Source of the DNA: Cercis canadensis
Taxonomy: Eukaryota > Streptophyta > Magnoliopsida > Fabales > Fabaceae
Direction: 5' to 3'
DNA: 64,000 bases
NCBI GenBank assembly: GCA_003255065.1
Contig: QAOA01004580.1
Span: 62,001 to 126,000 of the forward strand
Part shown: piece after piece, positions 35,501 to 46,699 of the stretch
Layout: each line of letters starts with the position of its first letter
How positions within the stretch are numbered: the first letter of the stretch is position 1
Program-made: the position numbers and the translations under genes
The notes under the pieces: model-generated
The model's input: the letters and a program-made list of their open reading frames with translations, nothing else
Databases searched by the model: none
What the model was told of the DNA's origin: nothing

Positions 35501-37312
35501 TAAATTATCCAACTTATGACAAAGAGCTTTATGCTCTAGTGAGGACTCTCCAAACGTGGCAGCACTATCTATGGCCTCGGGAATTCATCATTCATTCGGA
35601 TCATGAGAGCTTGAAGTATTTGAAATCCCAAGGTAAGTTAAATAAGAGACATGCCAAATGGTTAGAGTTCATTGAGACGTTTCCCTATGTTATTAAATAT
35701 AAAGCTGGGAAGGAAAATGTCGTTGCTGATGCCTTGTCTAGAAGGTATACTTTAATTACTTCTTTGTATGCTAAGCTATTAGGTTTTGAGCTTATCAAAG
35801 ACTTGTATGAATCTGATTACTTGTGCTAAGTATGCTAGTGGTGATTATTATAGGCATGATGGGTACTTGTTTAAGAAAGATAAATTATGTGTGCCTGTAT
35901 GTTCTATACGTGATATGCTTGTTAGAGAAACGCATGGTGGTGGCCTAATGGGGCACTTTGGTGTTAAAAAGACTTTGGATATTTTGCATGGACATTTTTA
36001 TTGGCCTCACATGAAACATGATGTGCTTTCTATTTGTGAAAAGTGTATTACTTGTAAACAGGCCAAGTCCAAAGTTATGCCACATGGACTTTATACACCA
36101 TTGCCCATACTTAGTCAGCCTTGGATTGATATTTCTATGGATTTTGTACTAAGGCTGCCAAGGTCACTAAGTGGGAAAAATAGTATCTTTGTGGTTGTTG
36201 ATAGGTTTAGCAAGATGGCTCACTTTATCGCTTGTGCTAAAACTAATGATTCAACACACATTGCTGACTTGTTCTTTAAAGAAATAGTGCGCTTGCATGG
36301 TTTACCTAGAACAATAGTGAGTGATAGAGATGTGAAGTTCCTAAGTCACTTTTGGCGAACCCTATGGGGTCGATTGGGGACTAAGCTTCTATTTTCTACG
36401 GTTGCACATCCTCAGACAGATGGGCAAACTGAGGTTGTTAATAGAACACTTGCTACTATATTGCGTGCTATTATGCAAAAGAATCTTAAGCGTTGGGAAC
36501 AATCTTTGCCGCATGTTGAGTTTGCTTATAATCGCACTGTACACTCTACTACTTCTTATTCCCCTTTTGAGATTGTTTATGGATTTAATCCTTTAACTCC
36601 CTTGGATATTTTACCTTTGCCTACTAATGAGTTTGCTAATCTTGATGGTAAGCACAAGGCAGATTTTGTTAGAGACTTGCATTCCAAGGTTCGGGCTAAT
36701 ATTGAGAAGAAGAATGAGCAGTATGCTAGGCAAGCCAACAAGGGACGAACTAGGGTTATATTCGAACCAGGTGATTGGGTTTGGGTACACCTTAGGAAAG
36801 GACGGTTTCCTACCAAACGGAAATCAAAGTTGCACCCTCAAGGAGAAGGGCCGTTTGAGGTCCTTGAGCGGATTAATGACAATGCCTACAAAATTAATCT
36901 TCCTGGTGAGTATGGCGATGTTAGTGCTACTTTTAATGTTGCTGACTTAACCTTGTTTGATGTAGGTGACGATTCAGATTCGAGGACGAATCCTTCTGAG
37001 GAGGGAGGGAATGATGCGAATCAGCTTGCTACACGCCCTAACCCTAGGAGTGTTCATGATCCCTTGCTTGGCGTTGGAGGCCCGATGACTAGAAGCAGAG
37101 CTAAGCTAGTGAGAGAGGTGTTGTTGAGCCTAGTCCAAGAGGTGCAGACCAAGGAAAGAGCAGCTGGGCCAAGTTCAGAGTTGAGATGGATAACTTATAT
37201 GTCTACTGTAAAAGGTGCACATGGGCAAGTTTGGAGCATGCCAAAAATTATGTTTAGGTTAATTAGTTTTATTTTTTGGCCTTTATGTTTATGGGCCAAA
37301 ACGTTTAATTAG
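32569..37312 (+). pseudogene. Chromovirus gag-pol polyprotein, extended into the 3' LTR
   Basis: Starts MEQEEPFTKSH. Gag core 32830-33350; zinc knuckle CYRCQGRGHISSEC near 33512; protease IIDSGSCTNVAS near 33820; RT with YFDD near 34966; RNase H with [14 protein letters not shown] near 35406; integrase zinc-binding H/C residues near 35990-36060, core with SDRDVKF near 36325 and DGQTEVVNR near 36420; GPF module near 36850. Breaks: TGA at 34048-34050 after ILLGRP; TAA at 34828-34830 within RT; one frame change near 35815-35830 between RNase H and integrase. After GDDSDSRTNPSEEGGND the frame continues about 300 bp into the 3' LTR (GGPMTRSRAKLVREV) and stops at 37312. A coding C-terminus within the LTR is known from CRM-type chromoviruses; that assignment is inferred. 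Confidence 0.9.
36998..37011 (+). other. Chromovirus polypurine tract
   Basis: GAGGAGGGAGGGAA directly before the 3' LTR TGATGCG; it is also translated as part of the polyprotein (EEGGN). Confidence 0.85.
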
Positions 37313-37671
37313 TTTTAAATTCGTTTTTAATATTTTGGGCCTTTATGTCTATGGGCCAAAATGGGTATTAGGGTTTTATTAACATTCTTAGAGGATCCAT
37401 CATAGCTTGTAGCCTCCTAGCCGAATTACCTATATAAGGAATTCGTGTATGCCTTTGCAAAACAATTTTGAGATTAATATTATTCAATTTCTGAATTATT
37501 GAGTTTCTCTGGATTGAGAGCTTCCCTGTTGTTCTTGGGCAAAGAACTTGAACTTGAACTTAACAAGGATCCTTTCTTGTTAAGGGTTCACCTTATTGCG
37601 ATAACCAAGGTCATCCTACAGTTTGGTATCCAAACAATCCGTTTCAATCCTTCGGGTACGCGAACGCATCA
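37012..37671 (+). repeat. 3' LTR of the chromovirus (660 bp)
   Basis: Begins TGATGCG, ends CGCATCA and is homologous to 30878-31555. It encodes the last hundred or so residues of the polyprotein. Substitutions and small indels between the two LTRs are scattered, so the insertion is not recent. Confidence 0.92.
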
Positions 37672-37676
37672 CTCCC

Positions 37677-38979
37677 CCTGCTTGAGGGTAGCTAGGATGT
37701 CAGATGATCGTTGGTGAGTCATGCTGGTGGAGAAACGAGCTTGAAGGAGCTCGGACAATTAGTTAAAATTAAATATGCTATTTGGCGGGAGGTTCAAAAA
37801 CCACTGCAAGGTTGCCTGGCGAAAAGTGGTAGGGAAAGCTGGGCACATAACCTCGTAAGCAGAACCGCTCAAGAGCATGATGAAATTGAAGTTCTCCAAG
37901 TGCACCCTAGGGTCGAACAATCCGTCAAAAGCCTCGAGCTGGGGCAACCGGAAACTGGTTGGCACTGGGTAATCAAAGATGAGCTGGGTGAAAGGATGCC
38001 TTCCCACTCTCCTCGACTTTTCTGGGCTACTTGGGAGAGTCTAGGAGAACTCGTTGACAGGGATAGGTTATCCTTGCGTACCTGAAATGAGGCTTATGCA
38101 CCACTTAAATGAGTTTCTGGTTTGCTGCTGGCGAAATTTGATTCGCTGCCTGCCATCCCGGCGGACGGCTGATAGAGGGGTGTATCCTCTGAGCGTCCGA
38201 CCTCTCGGGAGTTTTACTGCCTCTTAAACTCGGCAATCTCTTCCTTATCCGCCACTCTTTCACGTTTCAGAGATTAGACTTCTTGTAAAAGGTATTGTAG
38301 GGTATCGCCCAACTGCTATGGGAGGAGTTCTTCAGGAGATGTCTCCTGAATAGTCTCAAGATGGCGCATGGGTTGTTTATCTCTGGATGGTGTTGCGAGA
38401 CTCTCTTGGACAAGAGGAGGCAGGATAATCGGTGCTGATGAAGCATCTACACTCATATTGCCGAATTTAGGATTAGTCATAGAGATTTGTAGGTGTTGGA
38501 AAAATTGAAAGGAAGTTTCCCACAGACGGCGCCAAATGACGATGTCTAAGTTCAAGGTCGGTGAATGTCACGCAGATTAGGGATCTTTTAGGTCTGTTTT
38601 GTCCGAGCTAACCTAAAACAGGGAAATTGGGCAGGGTTTATATTTTCAGGCTTCGACGATCAAATTAGTTTGGTCCGAGCTTGATGATCTTAGTTATGAG
38701 TAAGAGTCAAAAGGCCCACTTACCTATGGTAGGCGGGGCTATTTATAGGAAACTGGAATNACGTTTCAGAGATTAGACTTCTTGTAAAAGGTATTGTAGG
38801 GTATCGCCCAACTGCTATGGGAGAAGTTCTTCAGGAGATGTCTCCTGAATAGTCTCAAGATGGCGCATGGGTTGTTTATCTTTGGATGGTGTTGCGAGAC
38901 TCTCTTGGACAAGAGGAGGTGGGATAATCGGTGCTGATGAAGCATCTACACTCACATTGCCGAATTTAGGATTAGTCAT
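37677..38979 (-). pseudogene. Tat/Retand-like gag, N-terminal part
   Basis: Likely start MTNPKFGNV at 38979, 57 bp after the LTR. The retrotransposon gag core reads PFTQLIFDYPVPTSFRLPQ, then HLENFNFIMLLSG, MCPAFPTTFRQATLQWF and LPPNSI between 38007 and 37759, which is typical wording for Tat-lineage gag. Stops and frame changes occur. The reading is cut at 37677 by the chromovirus and resumes at 30877. The N at 38760 duplicates its N-terminal end, so the true gene is shorter by about 499 bp. Confidence 0.85.
38760..38760. other. N: contig join with unmerged overlap
   Basis: 38262-38759 is repeated at 38761-39258 (offset 499, 498 bp) with few differences. The duplication spans the gag start, primer-binding site and part of the 5' LTR, so the element appears to have one and a half 5' LTRs in the assembly. 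Confidence 0.9.
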
Positions 38980-39017
38980 AGAGATTTGTAGGTGTTGGAA
39001 AAATCGAAAGGAAGTTT

Positions 39018-39033
39018 CCCACAGACGGCGCCA
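39018..39033 (-). other. Primer-binding site of the Tat/Retand-like element
   Basis: On the minus strand TGGCGCCGTCTGTGGG follows the 5' LTR after two bases. This sequence is common as the primer-binding site of plant Tat/Athila-type gypsy elements. A second copy at 38519-38534 is part of the N-joined overlap. Confidence 0.82.
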
Positions 39034-39035
39034 AA

Positions 39036-39376
39036 TGACGATGCCTAAGTTCAAGGTCGGTGAATGTCACGCAAATTAGGGATCTTTTAGGTCTGTTTTG
39101 TCCGAGCTAACCTGAAACAGGGAAATTGGGCAGGGTTTATATTTTCAGGCTTCAACGATCAAATTAGTTTGGTCCGAGCTTGATGATCTTAGTTATGAGT
39201 AAGAGTCAAAAGGCCCACTTACCTATGGTAGGCGGGGCTATTTATAGGAAACTGGAATGTAGTTCTAACGGGTCTGGGGGCATTCCAACTAACTGGGTCT
39301 GGGCCTTCCGGGTCTTGTAATACCGGTTCATCAGTTGTTAGGCCTCTTTGTATTGGGCTTGATTAAAGATCCACCA
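39036..39376 (-). repeat. 5' LTR of the Tat/Retand-like element (341 bp)
   Basis: Pairs with 15178-15518. On the minus strand it begins TGGTGGA and ends CGTCA. The outside flank is caaat. A partial duplicate (38537-38759) is an assembly overlap. Confidence 0.88.
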
Positions 39377-39463
39377 CAAATACAAACATATGTTAATTAT
39401 GCCATGCACTTCTTCATTTGATGAACTACTTCATGATTCATAGTCTGCATCTATTATTTGTTA

Positions 39464-39892
39464 GGTGAGGGGTATGCTACCCACCCTCTAAGAAAGGGTA
39501 GCGCTACCCTTATCTCAGTTGGGTGGGTTTAGGTGGGACTCATCTAGTGATTTTAGTGTTGTTGCGAAGATCTTAAAAAATTGGGTCATCATGTATATGC
39601 CAAAACACACAGTTCCTTATAAAATACAAGAACACACTATAACAAAACGTTTTAGGAAGCAAGTTTACTTTTTGGCACATTTTTTTTAATATTGTGTCGT
39701 TCTTGTATTTTATAAAGAACTGTTTGTTCTGATACATACTGGGTGACTCAGTTTTCAGATATATTCGCAACGACTCCAAAATCTATAAGTCCAACTGGGT
39801 CCCACCCAAAGAGGGTTGGGGTAGCGCTACCTTGTCTAAGTGGGTGGGGGTAGCACTACCATGTCTAAGAGGGTGGTAGCATAGCTCTCACC
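39464..39892. mobile_element. Mutator-type MITE (429 bp, foldback)
   Basis: Inverted ends GGTGAGGGGTATGCTACC at the left and the near complement ending GGTAGCATAGCTCTCACC at the right, followed by further inverted blocks (GGGTAGCGCTACC; ATACAAGAAC against GTTCTTGTAT), so the whole element can fold on itself. Target duplication tatttgtta (39455-39463) versus tatttcgta (39893-39901), 7 of 9. The 9-bp length indicates the Mutator superfamily. Confidence 0.83.
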
Positions 39893-39901
39893 TATTTCGT
39901 A

Positions 39902-42191
39902 TCAATTATCACTAAAGATACATATTTTTATACTACAAGAGTATTTTCTATCATTATAGCACTAAAAATACATCAACTTGCCAAATTAGAACTTCAAATG
40001 GTTTTACATAGAGGCTTGATGCAACCATTTGTTGTAGGTTGTGGATACAAGTGTAATGAGTCTTAGCTTCCTGGTAAGTGGTAATAAGTTATTGCTTCCA
40101 CTTATTTACCTCCATGCTGCAGGAAAAACTATGACTTTTTCCTATTCTATACCATGTGCACTTATTGGCATGTCCTGAATAGGCTGCACCTGTTGAATTT
40201 GTATATTATTAATTACAAGTAAAAGGAACAAGTTAGTATGTGATGTGACAACAGGCGAAATGACTAATGTAGACATTGTATTTTGTTCGAGTCTTTTTTG
40301 TAGTATAAACAAAATTTGAGAAAAAAAGAGATAAATTCTTAGTTTTTAATTATTTATTTTTATATTATTGTTTGAGCTTTTGTAATGAAGCAAATCCTAA
40401 GCCTAGTCTATTGTTAGTCTAGCCTATTTTTTTTATCTAGCCCATTTAGCTGATTCTTCAATAATTAATTTTTTGTAAATAATAAATAATAAAAAAGAAG
40501 AAAAAAAATTTGTAAATAGATTTTTGTGTCACTAGATTTAAGAGCATCAATAAGAGAGCAAGGAATAGATTTCCTCCTCTCCCCATTGGTCCAAGTCCAT
40601 ACATTATCTTTATTTAGCCAATAACTAAATTAAAAAAAAAAAAGCAAACAAATTACAAAGGAAAAAAAGGGAGTAGGCAGCAAGTCAAGAGGGGCAAAAT
40701 GGGAAATTAAAAAAAGAAAATATCTAAGGAGGGAGTGATGTGTGAGAAGATAGAGAAGAAAGAAAGAACCGATTAAGAAAAGAAAAGGATAAGGTGGTGC
40801 ATGAGAAGAATAGAGCAAGAGAAAAAATAAAATAAAAAGGGAGACCCAACGTGGGGGAGTGAGAAGAGAGCAAGCAAAGGGAGAAGGAAGGAGAGCTACA
40901 AAGAGAAAGCAAGAACTAGAGGAAGAGGCATGAAAGAGTGAAAAAAATATAGAGGAGCAGAGAGCAAGAGAGAGAGGCATGAGAGAGCAAAGAGAAACTA
41001 AAGTAGAAATAATGACCAGCAATGGTAGCTTGAAGGAGAGCTTAAATTTGCTAGTTGAGGAAGGTTAGAAGTAGGATTTGAGTGAAAAGAAAGGATTAAT
41101 AGGAAGTTTGAAAGAAAATAGAAAGGAAAATGGAAAGGACATTGGGGGTTTGAGTTAGAGAGAGAAACTAACGGTGGAGGGAGAAATCCGGCGAACTCCA
41201 ACGACTCCCAAGTAGTGGTGGAGGACAGTGGAGGCTAAGAGTTTACCCATATCTACATCCACTAGACTCATTGCTCAACATCTAGGTCAGATTTCTCTCT
41301 TTCCCCTTCCATTTATTTTTTGTATTTTTGGGTTCTTTGATTTACTACTGGTGTTCTAATTTATGGTTGATAATTTGTACTTATGTTCTATCATGAATTT
41401 GAGTTTGTTTGAATGCTTCATTCATGGTAGATTTATGTTAATTTTAAAATATTGACTATGGTTGATGGAGATTCCCTCTTGCTGCCATACTCTAGATTCC
41501 CTATTGAATTGGGTTCTCTTAGCCTCTTTTTAGTTGCACTAATAAGCATTTGGGGTTTGGAATAAATTATGTCTTTGTGCTCATTTTACAACATGCTTTG
41601 GGATTGTTTTTTTATGAGTCATGAGGTTGCTTACTTTCATTAGGTGCGATTGACTGTTGCGTAGTTGCATTATTGGAGCCAAAACAAATTTTCTGCTTGA
41701 ATCCAAGCTGCTAACTATGTGGTTTAGATTTTCCAAGTTGATTCCTTAGTAAAATTGTGGTTGTCCATGTGAAATGTCATATTTCAGTAGTAATTATTGC
41801 CTAACATCATTGTGTCTTGTTGTTTGTTTGCCTTAGTTTCATCATTGTATGCATCAGGAGCTATCTTGGCTTATGTTTGGGTAGCTGTTTTGGACATGTT
41901 ATCATTTCGAGTTGATTTCACTGTTGTCATAGTTCTTTTGCTTGGTTGTTCTTTTCCTAAAATCAATGTTATGTATGCATTTCAAACATTATCTCGCATG
42001 CAAATGTGGGTAAGTTTTGAGGTATGATTTACTGTGTTGTTGTTCTGTTTAGAGTATAAATGATAGTTGTCTTGTTATGATATTTGGTGTTACATTTTCT
42101 TTTGCACAAAATATAGAAAGGTCATGCATGTTTCATTTTCGGGCCTATCAGTAAGCATTGGTAGCACACGGCTTTTGTTTTCCAGACAGAG
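39902..42191. other. Intergenic DNA with a purine-rich tract
   Basis: No gene recognised. From about 40640 to 41200 the plus strand is strongly purine-rich (GA/GAA runs), which produces long but low-complexity Leu/Ser/Phe open frames on the minus strand; these are not believable proteins. The part right of 41280 may be an LTR of the gypsy relic that follows. Confidence 0.5.
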
Positions 42192-43077
42192 CTGCAGAGC
42201 TTGGAATCTAGCACCATTTGTCTCGAAAAAACCGTAAGATGTGTGCCTTTGATGTGTGCAAATTTTAAAATTTTTGCATTTTTCTGTTATTCTAGTTCTA
42301 ATTTGAATGCGACAATTTTGGATTATGCCTGAGTGACATTTTCTTAATTTTCTATTATTCTATTTTTTGTGAGTTTTAGTTTGGTTCTAAGCATTGCATA
42401 GGAGCTATTAGCAATTCAATTTGGTAATTTCCACATTTGCCTACGTGAGAGCTGATTGGTAGTCTTATTTTTGGGTGGCTGTCTTAAATTCATTTTTTAG
42501 TTCAATTGGGAATAAATATTTGGTTATTGAATTCTCTAAGTTGTAGTTATTGTTTATTGGGTATTATTTGGGATCCTTCTTGTATGCTTGAGGCATAAGA
42601 TATACTTGAGATGATAATATTTAGTTGTGAATCTCTGCAGAGCTTGGAATCTAGCACCATTTGTCTCGAAAAAACCGTAAGATGTGTGCCTTTGATGTGT
42701 GCAAATTTTAAATTTTTTGCATTTTTCTGTTATTCTAGTTCTAATTTGAATGCGACAATTTTGGATTATGCCTGAGTGACATTTTCTTAATTTTCTATTA
42801 TTCTATTTTTTGTGAGTTTTAGTTTGGTTCTAAGCATTGCATAGGAGCTATTAGCAATTCAATTTGGTAATTTCCACATTTGCCTACGTGAGAGCTGATT
42901 GGTAGTCTTATTTTTGGGTGGCTGTCTTAAATTCATTTTTTAGTTCAATTGGGAATAAATATTTGGTTATTGAATTCTCTAAGTTGTAGTCATTGTTTAT
43001 TGGGTATTATTTGGGATCCTTCTTGTATGCTTGAGGCATAAGATATACTTGAGATGATAATATTTAGTTGTGAATCT
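42192..43077. repeat. 443-bp tandem duplication
   Basis: 42192-42634 and 42635-43077 are nearly identical; only about two or three single-base differences are seen. The copies abut directly with no N between them. The period is 443 bp. No coding content is recognised. Confidence 0.9.
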
Positions 43078-43589
43078 TTTAACTTGTATTTGATGTTTTC
43101 TTGAGTAACTTTACATATGACTAAGGGTGATTGTGGTTGTGGGCAAGTTGGAAGGCTCTACTCAAGAAGACTTTGCTCCAAATTAGAAGCAAGAGATTTT
43201 TATTTTTATCTTACTTTATTTTTTTGAATGTAATTAAAGTTCTTTTTCCCAAGACAAATATTGTAATATTTAAAATCATACATTTGCATTGCATATAAAA
43301 TATATATTTATGTCGCGTAGTATCCGTAGGCCACTTCACTTATCATGGGAAGATAGATCGAGTTTGATTCATTTATGAAATAGCTTTGTTTATCCAACCT
43401 AGGTGAAGGTACCGGCATCCTAAATGACACTTTATACGAGAAAATGGTGGAATGATTTAGGTTTCGGTAGAGAAATCATGTATTGCATGTTTAAATTCTC
43501 TGTCTTTACTTTCGTAAGATATTTCTTTAATACATTTATTATTTTGGGATAAATAAAATACACATTTTTTTTTTCATATTATGTTTGTA

Positions 43590-46283
43590 TAATCAATTTC
43601 AGGTAATCGTATTTTAGACGGGTGTTGTAGAGTGTTTAACACCTTCCCCACATGCAAATTGACTCCCGAACCTTCTCTGGTTCGCATACTATTTTTTAAA
43701 TTAAAAAGAATTTTTAATTGTGCCTTATTTTTCTAAACAATTGGTGGCAACTCTAAGTTTTTCCTTTGAAAACTAATATTTTTCTAAGTCTGCTATTCAC
43801 GTAGTAGTGGCCTTCGAGTATGTTATGACAGTTTGACAACTCCACTGGAGACAATTAGAGAGTCAAACCCAACAAATCGATTATGCAAACTTAATATGGC
43901 ATTGTGTATTTTCTTTATCCCTAAATTTGCTTTCATTTTATGTTTTTACTTTCCTGATATATTTTACTGTTTGTTATGTTATTTTTACATTCATAGATAG
44001 CTTATTTCTGTTGCATATTTCTTATGTTTTTCTTGCAGCTGGGTAATATAGGGTAGATGTAGGATGAGATTTGTATGTTTCTCTCACACACACTGTGCAC
44101 TATCCTGCACACTACTCATCAGCTCTATGCTTGGGCCACCTTCAGCTTAGGATTAAAAGGGAGCCTAGTGTTTTTGCTTAAGGTTCATCCTTCGGCGTTT
44201 TACGCAAAAGCTTCGATTCAGATTGCAGATCATCTTGTTGATTGGATTAAGTAGAGGGGTTCACCCCCTTGTGAACCAGGTTAGTAGGGTGTAATCTCTA
44301 TCATTTTGGTGGGGGCAGTCTATAGTACCTCAGACTTTCAGGATATTAGCACCCATCACCAAACCAAACATGTAATTTAACTATAGATGCTGTGTCATTC
44401 ATGATAGACCTTGACCACTAGGTTAGCAATCCTAAGCCTAAGGCTGATCTTAATCATAAGACAATGGGGAAACATTTCTTTTGTTTTTTTGTCTTATTTT
44501 TACTCGCATTAAAATAACAAGTCCATGTCTCGTTTCTTTTTCAAATAAATTGAGTGTCATTTTTTAGTTTTTCATTTACATTTTTACCCTTCTATTTTCC
44601 AAATAGGCAAGAAGAGATTGAAGTCTTGTTGTTTTTTTATTGTTGTTTCAAAGTAAGTCATATGCATTTGTTCATCATTTCAACCCGTGTGCATCATTTT
44701 CCAAATAAAATGGTCATTAGCTATCTTCATTTGTCAATAAGGCAAAAGTCACATTTTTTGTACAATTTTTTCTCATCAAAGCACAAAAGCTTTCGTTGTG
44801 CTCATTTGAAAAAAAATCAAAAGTCATGCATTTTTCTTGTCTAGTTCATAAATCTCATTTTTTTTTTTTTTCATTTATCACATTTTGTTTTCATTGAAAA
44901 CTTGTGAACATAGCTCGCTAAAAAAAAAACAAGCTCAATCAAAAGTACTATAGTAAGAGGTCAATTGTCCTTAGGTCAAGACTAATCACAATCATGAAAA
45001 GGACTCAGGATCAAAACAAAGATTTTGGAGCTGAGTTTGATGGCTTGAAAGGCCAAATGACTGAAATGATGAAGCTGTTGACAGAAAGTCTGAAGTTAAG
45101 AGGGTTGCTGAAGGCCTAAGCAACCTAGTGGTTCTACCCCTTACACTAGTGTCTCTATTTATGAGTGAGACAATTTACTCCATTTCCCAATTCAACCTAA
45201 TTTGGGGCATGCCACCACATATCATGACATCGATAGCCCTTCCTGAACCCTCCAATAATCCAAACCCTATAATGACACCCCACAAATCCATTTTCTAACC
45301 ATTGATATACTCTAACTTTGCCCATGCCAAATCATGTTGCTTACTCATTTAAAGTTTCCTTCAATCCTAAGGAACCTCAAGGTGTGTTTAATGTTGGGAC
45401 CTTATGTTATTTGGCTTCAATTAATGAAATGATCATGTATTTTCTTTTACCATTTTTATTATTCTCACTTGACTTATTCTTTTGGAATCATAGTCTTTCT
45501 AAAAAAAAATCGTAAGTTTTTCTTTTGAGAAGTTGCAATTGACACAAAGATGATACATTTGAGAATATTGGAAAAGAATATCTCATAAGAAAAATTGTTT
45601 TTAAGCAAAATTTGAGCTCTATAAGCAAACTTTTCCAATGATTAGAGTCATTCTTTGTTCTCTAAAACATTAAGACATATCCTTAGTTACTCCTTTGAAC
45701 TTGAAGAAATGGGTCATTTCTTAATTTCTTTATTCATGAACTCTCTTGGGAAAGGTAGAACTCCAATAAGCTTTCATGACAACATTCAAATACCAAGAAT
45801 GATGATTTTCTTTCTTTTATCAAAATACATCATATCCCTTGTCAAACCACTTTGAGATTTAAATTTTCTTTCATACTTGATGATAATCATACCCGGGCTA
45901 CAATGAAAGTCAACTTGCTAAGGATGTTTTCAAAACCTAAATGAACTTGCCAAAAAGAAAGTGAAATTGCAAAAGAGAGGAAAACTCTCTAAAAAAGGAA
46001 AAGAAAAAGAAAATAAAAACTCTTCAAAAGGTAAAAAAATATTTTCCCAAAAAAAAAGGAAAAAAAATAAACAAAAGTATTCGTTCTAAATGGTTGAAGA
46101 ATAAGAAAGATAGTCCATGTGATAAAAATGACAAGAAAAAGACCTCAGGTTATGAAAAGCAAGATTCTCATCATTGTCCCAACATCAAATGTTTGGGTCT
46201 TTATATCCATTCTTTCATTAGCCATATCTTACATCTCTAAAACTATATTACAACCCTTGAGCATCCTTTTGGTAAATGAATGT
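43590..46283 (+). mobile_element. Relic of a large gypsy (Tat/Ogre-like) element: LTR end, leader and gag fragment
   Basis: A stretch with CACCTTCCCC and ACTCCCGAACC (43649-43675) and then TGACAACTCCACTGGAGAC (43834-43852) resembles the LTR end and primer-binding site of large Tat/Ogre-like plant elements. Downstream, 44994-45119 encodes a short gag-like helix (QDQNKDFGAEFDGLKGQMTE) that stops after 41 codons. Beyond that, Pro/Asn-rich phrases are readable only in broken frames. No pol is left. Its end abuts the truncated LTR of copia 2. Confidence 0.4.
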
Positions 46284-46297
46284 TGGCATAAAAGTCT

Positions 46298-46665
46298 ATT
46301 AGAGTTAGATACAACTTGGTAGAGGATGAAATATGATTATCTTGTGTGTGTGTTCATGCTTATATGTTGTGTTATATGTGAGTAAACATTGGGTAGAGAA
46401 TTGTGCTGGAGAGAGTCATTTCCTTCTATTTGTACAGAATATTGGAGGATAAATGGTGTGGTCACTAGGATGTTGTCTCTTGGAGATAATGCGTCTAGAA
46501 CTTGTTGTACCTAGTGAAGATACTAAGAATCACCTGTGATAGAAGTGAATTGTCTTAAAGAAAACGAGATACCCGTGTCTCATCTTGGTGCCACATATCT
46601 AATTTTCTCTTACATATTGTTATTATTTGTATTTTATTTCTATTTTTGTAAGCTTGGGAACAACA
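46298..46665 (+). repeat. Left LTR fragment of copia 2
   Basis: Homologous to about 51487-51847 of the right LTR. Homology starts near the phrase ACAACTTGGTAGAGG. A tgttgg at about 46283 might be the original start after an internal deletion. Confidence 0.8.
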
Positions 46666-46699
46666 ATTTTAAAACAATTCAAATCTAGACTTATTTCCC

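Larger units (their letters stand above)
30878..37671 (+). mobile_element. Ty3/gypsy chromovirus-type element, complete but defective
   Basis: Two LTRs (30878-31555, 678 bp; 37012-37671, 660 bp), a primer-binding site, one long gag-pol region and a purine tract. The LTR ends are TGATGCG/CGCATCA (the left copy reads TTATGCG). Target duplication atccc (30873-30877) versus ctccc (37672-37676), 4 of 5. The gag frame of the surrounding element continues across the insertion point once it is ignored. Integrase ends with a GPF module, and the reading frame runs on into the 3' LTR. Confidence 0.93.
15178..39376 (-). mobile_element. Tat/Retand-like Ty3/gypsy element carrying four nested insertions
   Basis: Read on the minus strand: 5' LTR 39036-39376, primer-binding site, gag, protease, RT, RNase H, a second RNase H, integrase, then an extra ORF in antisense, purine tract and 3' LTR 15178-15518. 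Both LTRs are 341 bp and run TGGTGGA to CGTCA on the minus strand. Removing the nested chromovirus, the two solo LTRs, the hAT and the N-joined duplications leaves an internal region of roughly 8-9 kb. The Tat lineage is supported by the gag wording, the extra RNase H and the antisense ORF. The sequences flanking the two LTRs (agtac, caaat) do not match as a target duplication. All coding parts are broken. Confidence 0.85.

Noticed and set aside
40630-41201. Minus-strand open frames rich in Leu, Phe and Ser
   Set aside because: They come from a low-complexity purine tract on the plus strand; no domain or codon signal is seen.
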